Below are positions 24,577 through 33,066 of a DNA stretch of 64,000 bases, one piece after another. The notes beneath the pieces are model-generated. The model made no database searches. It saw only the letters and a list, made by a program, of their open reading frames with translations, and was not told where the DNA came from. Position 1 is the stretch's first letter. Each line of letters opens with the position of its first letter. Source of the DNA: JAFAXD01 sp963816775 (lineage in GTDB: Bacteria; Pseudomonadota; Alphaproteobacteria; Rhizobiales; Xanthobacteraceae); the NCBI GenBank assembly GCA_963816775.1, contig CAWFLX010000028.1, forward strand, positions 1-64,000, read 5' to 3'. The translations under genes and the position numbers were made by a program.

Positions 24577-25871
24577 CCGACACTGTGCGCACCGCGCCTG
24601 CGGCAACGCCGCACACCGGACAGGACGCTGACCACGCGGCCCTGACCCAGACGTTGGAAACCTTGATGCATTTCGGCGCTCTGATGCTGCGCGCCGGCAA
24701 CGCCGCCTTCCGCGTTCGCCAATGGATGAACGAGCTTACACGCGCCATGGGGATCGACGCGCTCGCGGTTCATATCGCGATCGGCGGCGGCATGACGGCG
24801 ACCGCGCGCCGCGGTGGCGAGCACGTCACGTTGGCGAGCGAAATCGCGCCGCTCGGCATCAACGCCAGCCGTCTCGGCTTGCTTGAGCGCCTTGCCCGCG
24901 AAGCGCGCCCGGGCCTGACCACGGCGGAACTCGCCGCCAAGCTCAAAGCCATTGAGGCGGAACCGCCGTTCTACTCGCTCGCCGTCACCGCCGCGGCGGT
25001 CGGTGCCGCCTCGGGTGCGTTCTCGTTCCTCAACAGCGGTGGGCCGTCCGAAATCGTCTCGGCCTTCATCGGCGGCGCCGTCGGCCAGAGTTTGCGGTCG
25101 CTGCTGTTCCGATACCGATATAACCAATACGCCGTCACCACGCTGTGCGCCGCGATTGCGTCCGGAGTTTATGTTCTGGTCGCGCATGCGCTGGCGCGCG
25201 CGGGCTTGCCGGTGTCGCCGCACGCCGCCGGGTTTATCTCATCCGCGTTGTTCCTGGTGCCGGGCTTTCCGCTGATTGCCGGCCTGCTCGACCTGGTGCA
25301 GCACCAGATTGTCGCCGGCATCACCCGCCTCACCTACGCGCTGATGGTGCTCACCGCTGCCGCTTTTGGGCTCTGCCTCGTCGCCTCCGCCGCCAGCCTG
25401 AGCATCTCACCGCCGCCGCCGCCGCAGTTCGACGAGCTGTCGCTGCTGGGGTTGCGCGCGCTTGCGAGCTTCGCCGGCGGGTGCGGGTTCGCGATCCTCT
25501 ACAACAGCACCCACCGCACGGTGCTCACCGTCGGCTGTCTGGCGCTCGCGGGAAACGAACTCCGCCTCGCCCTGCATGATGCCGGAATGCAGCTTGCGCT
25601 CGCAACGTTCCTCGGCGCGCTCGCGGTTGGACTGTTGGCGAGCGTGGTGCGATCGTGGCTGCGCGAACCGCGCATTGCGCTCACCGTGCCGGGAATCATC
25701 ATTATGGTGCCCGGTACCTACGCGTTCCAAACCGTCGTGCTGCTCGATGAGGGTAATGTGCTGGCCGCGCTGCAGGCGGCTTCGTTGGGCGCGTTTGTGG
25801 TCGGCGCGATGGCGCTGGGTCTTGCGGCAGCCCGGCTTGTGAGCCAGCGCGGCTGGATCGTGGAGTCCTAG
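24573..25871 (+). CDS. Threonine/serine exporter family membrane protein (ThrE type)
   Basis: A 432-residue inner-membrane protein with about ten membrane segments. It carries the N-terminal ThrE domain (TLMHFGALMLRAGNAAFRV to MTATARRGGEHV) and the C-terminal ThrE_2 half (ALAVGLLASVVRSW, PGIIIMVPGTYAF). Members export threonine and serine using the proton gradient. The TTG start overlaps the mqo stop codon, and the end of mqo (GGAGAATG) supplies the ribosome site. Confidence 0.88.
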   Translation: MTDTVRTAPAATPHTGQDADHAALTQTLETLMHFGALMLRAGNAAFRVRQWMNELTRAMGIDALAVHIAIGGGMTATARRGGEHVTLASEIAPLGINASRLGLLERLAREARPGLTTAELAAKLKAIEAEPPFYSLAVTAAAVGAASGAFSFLNSGGPSEIVSAFIGGAVGQSLRSLLFRYRYNQYAVTTLCAAIASGVYVLVAHALARAGLPVSPHAAGFISSALFLVPGFPLIAGLLDLVQHQIVAGITRLTYALMVLTAAAFGLCLVASAASLSISPPPPPQFDELSLLGLRALASFAGGCGFAILYNSTHRTVLTVGCLALAGNELRLALHDAGMQLALATFLGALAVGLLASVVRSWLREPRIALTVPGIIIMVPGTYAFQTVVLLDEGNVLAALQAASLGAFVVGAMALGLAAARLVSQRGWIVES

Positions 25872-26009
25872 GCTTCCCGCTGACAGCCGTTTTGGTCATC
25901 TAAACCATTCGGCGCAGCCGACTCGGCTGCGGCCGCTGGCCAGTTCGGCCACATCGGCCGCGCAAACTCCTGCATGATTCGTCCAGGATGATTCGCCTGC
26001 GAGAGTGTC

Positions 26010-27233
26010 ATGCAACCGATCGAGGCCGAGCGTCGCTACAGCGCGCGCAATTATGATCCCCTCCCCGTGGTGCTCGCCCGCGGCCAGGGCGCGCATCTCT
26101 TTGACACTGCCGGCCGCCGCTACATCGACATGATGAGCGCCTATTCGGCGGCCAGTCACGGTCACGCCCATCCGCGCATTCTCAACGCCCTGACCGAGCA
26201 GGCGCACCGTCTCGCGGTGCCGTCGCGCGCCTACTACAACGACCGTCTCGGGCCCTTCCTCGCTGAGCTTTGTCGCCTGACCGGTCTCGACGCCGCGTTG
26301 CCCATGAACACGGGCGCGGAGGCGGTCGAGACCGCTATCAAGGCGGCGCGCCGTTGGGGTTATCGCGTTAAGGGCGTGCCGCGCGACCAGGCGAGCATCA
26401 TCGTCGCCGACGGCAACTTCCACGGCCGCACCACGACCATCGTCGGCTTCTCGTCGGAGCCGGCCTATCGCGACGGGTTCGGCCCGTTCGCGCCGGGGTT
26501 TCGCGGGGTCCCATTCGGTGATCTTGCTGCAATGGAGCGCGCGCTGACGCCCGAGACGGTCGCCGTGCTGATCGAGCCGATCCAAGGTGAGGCCGGGATT
26601 ATCGTTCCACCGGCGGGTTGGCTCAAAGAGGTGCGTCAACTTTGCAGCGCGAATCACGTATTGCTCATTCTTGATGAGGTTCAATCGGGGCTTGGCCGCA
26701 CCGGCGCCTGGTTTGCGTTCCAGCACGAGGGCATCGCGCCCGACGGGCTGATCCTGGGGAAAGCGCTCGGCGGCGGCGTTCTGCCGGTCTCGGCTTTTGT
26801 CGGACGACGCGAGGTCATGGACGTGTTTACGCCCGGATCGCACGGTTCGACCTTTGGCGGCAACCCGCTCGCGGCGGCCGTCGGACTTGAGGCATTGCGC
26901 ATCATTGCTGATGAAGGATTGGTCGAGCGCAGCCGCGTGCTCGGTACCCACATGCTGGGGAGGCTGCGCGCATTGCGCAGCCCGGTTCTCAAAGAAGTGC
27001 GCGGCCGGGGCCTGTGGGCAGGTGCCGAGATCGACCCGCGCTTCGCGCGCGGCCGCGACGTGTGCGAGCGCTTGCTCGGCAAGGGCGTGCTCTCGAAGGA
27101 AACCCACGACACGGTCGTTCGCCTGGCGCCGCCGCTCGTTATCGCGCGCGCCGATCTCGACTGGGCCTTGGACCGCTTCGAAGAGGTGATCTACGACATC
27201 GCGCGGGCGCCGCCGCATCCGGTCGCCGCTTAA
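26010..27233 (+). CDS. rocD: Ornithine aminotransferase
   Basis: PLP-dependent class III aminotransferase converting ornithine and 2-oxoglutarate to glutamate semialdehyde and glutamate. The 407-residue protein opens with AERRYSARNYDPLPVVL, typical of RocD, and has MNTGAEAVETAIKAAR, DEVQSGLGRTG and the PLP lysine in LGKALGGGV (about residue 253). It is followed 51 bp later by an amidinohydrolase gene, giving an arginine-to-glutamate catabolic pair. Confidence 0.93.
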   Translation: MQPIEAERRYSARNYDPLPVVLARGQGAHLFDTAGRRYIDMMSAYSAASHGHAHPRILNALTEQAHRLAVPSRAYYNDRLGPFLAELCRLTGLDAALPMNTGAEAVETAIKAARRWGYRVKGVPRDQASIIVADGNFHGRTTTIVGFSSEPAYRDGFGPFAPGFRGVPFGDLAAMERALTPETVAVLIEPIQGEAGIIVPPAGWLKEVRQLCSANHVLLILDEVQSGLGRTGAWFAFQHEGIAPDGLILGKALGGGVLPVSAFVGRREVMDVFTPGSHGSTFGGNPLAAAVGLEALRIIADEGLVERSRVLGTHMLGRLRALRSPVLKEVRGRGLWAGAEIDPRFARGRDVCERLLGKGVLSKETHDTVVRLAPPLVIARADLDWALDRFEEVIYDIARAPPHPVAA

Positions 27234-27284
27234 CGCATGCTCGATCAACGCAGATTCCACGGGGCGCACGAGGGGAGCAACGGG

Positions 27285-28193
27285 ATGTCCGCACACGAAA
27301 GATCAGGGTACGCGCGGCCGCACTTTCTGATGTGCCGGCCCGAGCATTTCGGGGTCATCTACAGCATCAATCCGTGGATGAACCCGACCGGCTGGGCGCG
27401 CGATCAGCAAGCATTGGCCGCGGCATCCCAGCAGGAGTGGGCGCGGCTGCATCGCACGCTGCTTGATCTCAACGCCGTGGTTGAGCTCGTTCCGCCAGCG
27501 GCCGGCTTGCCGGATCTCGTCTTCACCGCCAATTCGGCTGTGGTGCTCGACCGCACCGTGTTGCTCGCACGCTTCCGTTATCCCGAGCGCCAGGCCGAAG
27601 AAGCGCATTTCGAAGCCGCGTTCCGCCGGCTACAGGGCCACGGCGTGGTCGAAACGGTGGTCAGGCTCCCGGAAGGTCTTACGCTCGAAGGTGCCGGCGA
27701 CTGCGTCTTCGACCAGACCCGCGGCCTGTTCTGGATGGGCTATGGACCGCGCTCCGATCAGCGCGCGCGGCCCATGGTGGCGGACACGTTCGGCGTCGAG
27801 GTCGTTGCGCTCGAGCTCGCCGATCCGCGCTTCTATCACATGGATACCGCGCTCGGTGCGCTCCCGGGCGGAGAGCTCATGTACATCCCGCGCGCGTTCA
27901 CGGCCGCGGGCCGCGCCGCGATCGAAGCGCGCGTCTCACCACAAGATCGGATTACAATCGCCGAGGAAGACGCGGTCGGGCTTGCGGCCAACACGGTTTG
28001 CGTCGGCACCGATCTGGTGATGCCTTCATGTGGAGCCCGCCTGCGCGCCCGCCTCGAGGAACGCGGCTACCGAATTCACGTCGTTCCGTTGCCCTCGTTC
28101 CTGCGCAGCGGCGGCGCGGCGTTCTGTTTGACATTGCGGCTTGACCGGCGATCGGGCGAGCCGAGCGCGGCTCAGGATGCCGCGGTGGCGTAA
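27285..28193 (+). CDS. Dimethylarginine dimethylaminohydrolase-like amidinohydrolase
   Basis: Guanidine-modifying enzyme of 302 residues, of the DDAH/amidinotransferase fold. Visible features are DLVFTANSA, EGAGDC, the catalytic His in FYHMDTALGAL (about residue 185) and a catalytic Cys near the C-terminus in GGAAFCLTLRLD. Members hydrolyse dimethylarginine or arginine to citrulline. AGGGGAG sits 7 bp before ATG 27285, favouring it over ATG 27237. The pairing with rocD supports an arginine/ornithine role; the exact guanidine substrate is unproven. Confidence 0.88.
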   Translation: MSAHERSGYARPHFLMCRPEHFGVIYSINPWMNPTGWARDQQALAAASQQEWARLHRTLLDLNAVVELVPPAAGLPDLVFTANSAVVLDRTVLLARFRYPERQAEEAHFEAAFRRLQGHGVVETVVRLPEGLTLEGAGDCVFDQTRGLFWMGYGPRSDQRARPMVADTFGVEVVALELADPRFYHMDTALGALPGGELMYIPRAFTAAGRAAIEARVSPQDRITIAEEDAVGLAANTVCVGTDLVMPSCGARLRARLEERGYRIHVVPLPSFLRSGGAAFCLTLRLDRRSGEPSAAQDAAVA

Positions 28194-28266
28194 TCGCAAG
28201 CGGCGAAACTGGAACCCAGCGCCCGCCCCAGCCGAACGCGCGTCCAGGCTGTTTCAATCGGCGTCG

Positions 28267-28494
28267 CTAGAGGCGCAAGTTCCAATTGCGGGTCAACCGC
28301 TGCATCATCTCGCGCTCGATCTCGTCCGTCAGGCGCCCACCGGAATGTTGCAGATGGCGCGCAATCTCTTCATTGGCCCGCCGCGCGCGCGAGCGCATGA
28401 CGGCGTCGAAAACCCGACGCAGAGCGCCACGTGCGTGGCCGACCGTGACGCCCCAGGCGCGGGTGGAGTCTTCCGGCGCAAACAGAACACTCAT
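28267..28494 (-). CDS. Small DUF1127-like protein
   Basis: A 75-residue basic protein. The central and C-terminal part (ANEEIARHLQHSGGRLTDEI) resembles the YjiS/DUF1127 family of small Arg-rich regulators, some of which bind RNA. GGAG lies 6 bp upstream of ATG 28494; earlier in-frame ATGs at 28500 and 28506 are possible. It diverges from a LysR regulator gene with a dyad element close to its start, suggesting that the regulator controls it. Confidence 0.65.
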   Translation of the reverse strand: MSVLFAPEDSTRAWGVTVGHARGALRRVFDAVMRSRARRANEEIARHLQHSGGRLTDEIEREMMQRLTRNWNLRL

Positions 28495-28518
28495 GGTCAT
28501 CTCCATCGTCCATTCCGA

Positions 28519-28533
28519 TTGAGTAATTCTCAA
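28519..28533. promoter_or_regulatory. LysR-type operator, distal site
   Basis: TTGAG-TAATT-CTCAA is an inverted repeat of 5-bp arms and fits the LysR T-N11-A pattern. It lies 25 bp upstream of the small DUF1127-like gene start and 73 bp before the LysR start, with a matching site at 28593. Confidence 0.5.
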
Positions 28534-28592
28534 AGCTATGTAGTGTTGACCGGCGTCGATAGCCTGACAAACGATCTATTTTCGTTCTATGA

Positions 28593-28607
28593 TTGAGAAT
28601 TTCTCAT
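28593..28607. promoter_or_regulatory. LysR-type operator overlapping the regulator start codon
   Basis: TTGAG-AATTT-CTCAT shares arms and spacing with the site at 28519, 74 bp away. It overlaps the ATG at 28606, so binding there would block the regulator's own expression, which is consistent with autorepression. Confidence 0.5.
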
Positions 28608-29595
28608 GTATGAGCAGATGCCGCCGCTGACCGCATTGCGCGCCTTCGAGGCCGCCGCCCGGCACCTGAGCCTGACCAAGGCAGCGCTCGAACTGCACGT
28701 GACCGCCGGCGCCCTGAGCCATCAGATCCGTGCGCTGGAGGAGTTCATCGGCCTCGATCTGTTCGAGCGGCGCGTACGATCGATCGCGCTGACGCCCGCG
28801 GGCAAATTGCTCTACCCCGGGCTGCAAACCGGCTTCACACAAATCCGCGAGGCCGTGTCCAGCGTGAGACACGCCAGCGGCAACCGGGTGCTCGTGATCA
28901 GCACCCCACCCGGTTTAACCTCGAAATGGCTGGCCCCGCGTCTTTACCGTTTCGCTGGCGAACATCCCGAGATCGACGTGCGAATTTCCTCTTCGCTTGC
29001 CAACGCAAATTTCGCGGCCGACGGATTCGACCTCGCCGTTCGCAACCTGCCGATCGATCCACAGAGCGATCCCACCCTGGTGACTGAAAAACTTGTCGAG
29101 CTGTCCTTCGTGCCGGTGTGCAGTCCGCGTCTGATCGAAACCCATGGGCCCTTTGAGCAGCCGGGCGCACTCGCGCGTGTGCCACTCATCCATGATGACA
29201 CGCTCGCGCACCGCGCGAACGTTCCGACCTGGGCCGACTGGTTCGCGGCGGCCGGCGTCGACGGCGTCGACGTGAGCCACGGGCTGCGCTTCAACAGCAG
29301 CGACCATGCACTTGATGCAACCGGCGAAGGCGCCGGCGTGCTGCTTGCGCACGACCTGCTCGCCTACGACGACTTACGCACGGGGCGGCTTGTGATCCCG
29401 ATTGCCCTGACGTTGCCCTCCGGCCGCGCCTATCATCTCGTGCGTCCAAAGCGTCAGAGGGAGAGCGCGCAGGCGCAAGCTTTCCGTCATTGGATCAAGC
29501 AGGAAGTGGCAATGCTCGATTGGAGACAAATTCGGGAAACCGCCGGATTCGCAAGGCAGGTGCCGCGCCAAAAATCCGGACGCCGGTCGCGTTGA
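28606..29595 (+). CDS. LysR-family transcriptional regulator (GcvA-like)
   Basis: A 329-residue LysR regulator. The winged helix-turn-helix is at about 5-65 (PLTALRAFEAAARHLSLTKA, GALSHQIRALE, LFERRVRSIALT). The effector domain begins near 90 with SNPG-like ISTPPGLTSKWLAPRL, as in GcvA/AmpR relatives. It is divergent from a DUF1127-like gene with two matching dyads between them. It may also control the downstream amidohydrolase/ABC/BKACE genes, which run in the same direction. Confidence 0.92.
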   Translation: MYEQMPPLTALRAFEAAARHLSLTKAALELHVTAGALSHQIRALEEFIGLDLFERRVRSIALTPAGKLLYPGLQTGFTQIREAVSSVRHASGNRVLVISTPPGLTSKWLAPRLYRFAGEHPEIDVRISSSLANANFAADGFDLAVRNLPIDPQSDPTLVTEKLVELSFVPVCSPRLIETHGPFEQPGALARVPLIHDDTLAHRANVPTWADWFAAAGVDGVDVSHGLRFNSSDHALDATGEGAGVLLAHDLLAYDDLRTGRLVIPIALTLPSGRAYHLVRPKRQRESAQAQAFRHWIKQEVAMLDWRQIRETAGFARQVPRQKSGRRSR

Positions 29596-29816
29596 AGCGG
29601 ACCAAGGACCGCCCGGCGGAGCCGGAAGCACTTTCGCGCACAGTGTAGCCATGGATGTCATTGCGGCTCCGTGAATGACATTTTTTGGGTGGCGGACGTC
29701 GTCCATGATAAGTCATCGCATAGCCTCAACTTTATCCGTCAATCGGGCCCAGCGACGACTAATTCTGCGACACGACATCCGTGTGCCGCGCGAAATTTGA
29801 AAAACGGGGGCGACAC

Positions 29817-30662
29817 ATGAGCATCATCGACGCACACCAGCATTTTTGGTGGATCGCCAAGCGCAAACAACCTCTGCCGCCGCTGTTCGGCTCCCGCCTC
29901 GCCCGCGATTTCACGCCCGATGACCTCCTGCCGGAGCTGCGCGCCGCAGGAATCGATGGCACCATTTTGGTGCAGTCGCTCGATGACTATGACGAGACGA
30001 TCCAATACCTGGACCTCGCGGACGCGCACGATTTCATCGCCGGCGTGGTCGGCTGGGTTCCGCTCGCCGATCCGGACGCTTGCGCGCGCGCCCTCGACGC
30101 GCTGAGCACGCGATCGAAGTTCGTGGGCATGCGTCATCTCATCGCCTACGAACCCGATCCCGGCTGGGTGCTGCGCGCCGGCGTGCTCGAATTGCTGCGC
30201 ATGCTCGCGCATCGGCACCTCGCTTTCGAAGCGATCCCGATCACGCATCAACAACTCGACGCGGTGATTGAGGCGGCGCAGCGCCTGCCCGACCTGCCGA
30301 TCGTTCTCAATCACCTCGGCCGGCCGCCGGTGCCGGAACACGGTTGGGAGCCTTGGGCCTCGCAGATCGCGCGCGCCGCTGCTTGTTCCAACCTCAGCGT
30401 GAAACTCTCCGCCGGCGGCGATCTGGTCGCGCGCTGGCAATGGTCGACGGATCAGATCCGCCGCTACGTCGACCACGTGATCGGGCGCTTCGGACCCGGG
30501 CGGGTCATGGCGGCGAGCAACTGGCCGGTTGTGCTTCTGGGCGGGACATTCGCCGAGGTGTGGCGCGGCATCACGGAACTGGTCTCGGGGCTCTCAAGCT
30601 CCGAGCGCGCGGCGGTGCTGGGCGGCACTGCGCAGCGAATCTACCGGCTCGGTAATCTATAA
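29817..30662 (+). CDS. Amidohydrolase (TIM-barrel metal-dependent hydrolase)
   Basis: A 281-residue amidohydrolase-2 family enzyme like L-fuconolactonase or 4-sulfomuconolactone hydrolases. It has the N-terminal DAHQHFWW metal motif (residues 5-12), then IVLNHLGRPP and the C-terminal ASNWPVVLLGG segment typical of lactone-opening members. ATG 29817 follows a GGGGG tract. It is placed at the head of a transport and catabolism cluster, so it probably opens a lactone or hydrolyses an intermediate of the imported substrate. Confidence 0.88.
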   Translation: MSIIDAHQHFWWIAKRKQPLPPLFGSRLARDFTPDDLLPELRAAGIDGTILVQSLDDYDETIQYLDLADAHDFIAGVVGWVPLADPDACARALDALSTRSKFVGMRHLIAYEPDPGWVLRAGVLELLRMLAHRHLAFEAIPITHQQLDAVIEAAQRLPDLPIVLNHLGRPPVPEHGWEPWASQIARAAACSNLSVKLSAGGDLVARWQWSTDQIRRYVDHVIGRFGPGRVMAASNWPVVLLGGTFAEVWRGITELVSGLSSSERAAVLGGTAQRIYRLGNL

Positions 30663-30754
30663 TATTGAATTGCAGACTCTGCGCGGTGACCCTTCGCCAA
30701 ATTGACTCGCCGGCGCGAGGTATCATACTCATGGCCATGCAATGGGAGGATGTC

Positions 30755-31900
30755 ATGTCAATGAAAACACTTCTGGCATTGGCCGGCGCGCTCGCGGTGG
30801 CGGGGGCCGGCCCTGCCAACGCCGACATCAAGATCGGCGTCGTGCTGGCTCTGACCGGCCCGAACTCGTCGCTCGGCATTCCGTATCGCAAAGGCGTCGA
30901 GCTGATGCCCAAGGAAGTGGCCGGCGAAAAAGTGCAATTGATATTTCTGGATGATGCGTCCGATCCATCGACCGCGGTGCGCGATGCACAGAAGCTGATC
31001 GACGACGACAAGATCGATCTCCTGATCGGCGGCTCCAACACGCCGGCGTCCCAGGCAATGGCTGCCATAACGGCGCGCGAGAAGGTCCAGCAGATCTCGC
31101 TCGCTCCCGCAAGCTACCCGGCTGACAATTCGCGCTGGCTGATCGCGGTTCCGCAGCCTGCGAACCTCTGGGTGTCGGCCTTGGTGAAAGACATGCTGAA
31201 GCGAAAAGTCAAAACAGTGGCGTTCATCGGCTTCAGCGATCCTTGGGGCGACATCTGCTACAACGCACTCAAGGAGGTCGGCGAAAAGAATGGCCTGCAG
31301 ATTGTGACCAACGAGCGCTTTGCGCGCGCCGACACCAGCGTGACCGGACAGGTACTCAAGATCATCGCGGCCAAGCCTGACGCGGTTCTGGTCGGCGGAT
31401 CCGGCACGCCTGGCGCGCTTCCGCACATCGCGCTCGCGGAGCGCAACTACACGGGTCCTGTTTATGTGACCCCGGGCGTGTTCAACCAGGATTTTCTCCG
31501 CATCGGCGGAAAATCGGTCGAGGACGCGGTCGGGGTCACTGGTCCGATCGGAGCCTACCAACAGTTGCCGGACAGCAACCCGATCAAGAAAGTCTCGGCT
31601 GACTTCATCAAGAAGTACGAGGACATCAACGGCAAAGGCAGCTGGAACAGCTTTGCCGCGTTCGCCTACGACGCCGTGCTGACCGTTGAAGACGCAATCC
31701 CGCGCGCCTTGAAGAAGGCCAAGCCCGGCACGCCGGAGTTCCGCGCCGCCCTGCGCGACGAAATTCGCGCGGTGCGGGAATTGCCGGGGACGAACGGCGT
31801 CTACGCCTTCAAGGACGACGGCTCGTCCTATGGCGTTGACGACCGCTCGGTCATCCTGGTGCAGGTCAAGAACGGCGACTGGAAGCTCCTCGCCAACTGA
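30755..31900 (+). CDS. ABC transporter substrate-binding protein (branched-chain type)
   Basis: Periplasmic binding protein of the Leu/Ile/Val family, 381 residues. The signal peptide MSMKTLLALAGALAVAGAG ends with cleavage after ANA, and the mature protein starts DIKIGVVLALTGPNSSLG, typical of LivK/AmiC-fold receptors. GGGAGGA precedes ATG 30755. It supplies ligand to the permease and ATPase genes downstream. Family members bind amino acids, aromatic acids or amides, so ligand identity is open. Confidence 0.93.
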   Translation: MSMKTLLALAGALAVAGAGPANADIKIGVVLALTGPNSSLGIPYRKGVELMPKEVAGEKVQLIFLDDASDPSTAVRDAQKLIDDDKIDLLIGGSNTPASQAMAAITAREKVQQISLAPASYPADNSRWLIAVPQPANLWVSALVKDMLKRKVKTVAFIGFSDPWGDICYNALKEVGEKNGLQIVTNERFARADTSVTGQVLKIIAAKPDAVLVGGSGTPGALPHIALAERNYTGPVYVTPGVFNQDFLRIGGKSVEDAVGVTGPIGAYQQLPDSNPIKKVSADFIKKYEDINGKGSWNSFAAFAYDAVLTVEDAIPRALKKAKPGTPEFRAALRDEIRAVRELPGTNGVYAFKDDGSSYGVDDRSVILVQVKNGDWKLLAN

Positions 31901-32015
31901 TCGCGTATCGGCGTGCGTCGGCTGCAATCCCTGGATTTGCGGCCGGCGCGCGAAAACCGGACATTTCCCGCGTATCCTGAACTTGTCCGTTTAGCGCGCG
32001 GCGACGGGCGACCGC

Positions 32016-33065
32016 ATGACGTTTGAGATCGCCGTCCTTCTTGTGCAAGACGCCATCGCGACGGGCGCGATCTACGTGCTGATGGCGCTGGGGATCGTGC
32101 TGATCTTCAACGTGACGCGCGTCATCTTCGTTCCCTACGGCGATCTCGTGGCCTACTCGGCCCTGACCCTTGCGTCATTTGAGCTCAAACGCACGCCAGG
32201 CACTGTCTGGCTCGTTCTTACGCTCGCACTCATGGCCGTCGTGACCGAGACCGCATCGTTGATCAGGCGCCGGCGGACCAAGGACCTACCGCGCGCCTTG
32301 CTTTATTGGGCGGTGATCCCCGCGATTCCAGCGGCCGCGACACTGGTGATCGGCGCCGATCATCTGGCAACGCCGGCCGCCATGCTGCTGACGATCGGCC
32401 TCGTCTTGCCGCTGGGGCCCCTGCTCTATCGCATCGTGTTCCAGCCGATCGCGACGGCGCCGGTCCTCGTCTTGTTGATGGTTGCGGTAGCGCTGCATTT
32501 TGCGATTTCGGGGCTGGCGCTGCTCTACTTCGGCCCGGAAGGAATGCGAACTTCGGCGTTCGTGCGCGGCGACGTTGTGATCGGATCAATTTCCGTATCG
32601 CGCCAGTTGCTGCTGATCGTCGGCGCCGCCGCGGTGTTTTCGGGCGCGTTGTTCGCGTTCTTCACCTACACGATCGCCGGCAAGGCCTTGCGCGCAACCG
32701 CGGTCAATCGCGAAGGCGCCCGCCTGGTCGGCATCTGGACCGGCCGGGCCGGAGCCGTGTCCTTCCTGCTGGCGTCCGGCGTTGCCGCCATCGCCGGGAT
32801 TTTGATCAGCCCGACCACGACGATCTACTACGACACCGGACTGATTGTCGGCCTGAAGGGGTTCATCGGATCGGTCGTGGGCGGCTTCGTCAGCTATCCG
32901 CTGGCTGCCGCCGGTGGCATCGTGATCGGACTGCTGGAATCATTCGCGTCGTTTTACGCCAGCAGCCTCAAGGACGCGATCGTGTTCGGCGCGATCATTC
33001 CAATCGTGCTCTGGCGCTGGCTCTACGTGTCGGCGCACGACGCCGACGAGGAAGAGGACGAATAA
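32016..33065 (+). CDS. Branched-chain amino acid-type ABC permease (LivH)
   Basis: Inner-membrane permease subunit, 349 residues with about eight membrane helices. It has the LivH-type opening (AIATGAIYVLMALGIVLIFN) and the loop IAGKALRATAVNREGARLVG, which contacts the ATPase, plus SPTTTIYYDTGLIVGLKGF. A charged insertion (IRRRRTKDLPRAL) is present in the second cytoplasmic loop. It is followed 1 bp later by the fused permease/ATPase gene. Confidence 0.93.
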   Translation: MTFEIAVLLVQDAIATGAIYVLMALGIVLIFNVTRVIFVPYGDLVAYSALTLASFELKRTPGTVWLVLTLALMAVVTETASLIRRRRTKDLPRALLYWAVIPAIPAAATLVIGADHLATPAAMLLTIGLVLPLGPLLYRIVFQPIATAPVLVLLMVAVALHFAISGLALLYFGPEGMRTSAFVRGDVVIGSISVSRQLLLIVGAAAVFSGALFAFFTYTIAGKALRATAVNREGARLVGIWTGRAGAVSFLLASGVAAIAGILISPTTTIYYDTGLIVGLKGFIGSVVGGFVSYPLAAAGGIVIGLLESFASFYASSLKDAIVFGAIIPIVLWRWLYVSAHDADEEEDE

Positions 33066-33066
33066 G

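Noticed and set aside
25896..27296. A 466-codon antisense frame over the ornithine aminotransferase gene.
   Set aside because: It mirrors the codon bias of rocD and has no family features or ribosome site.
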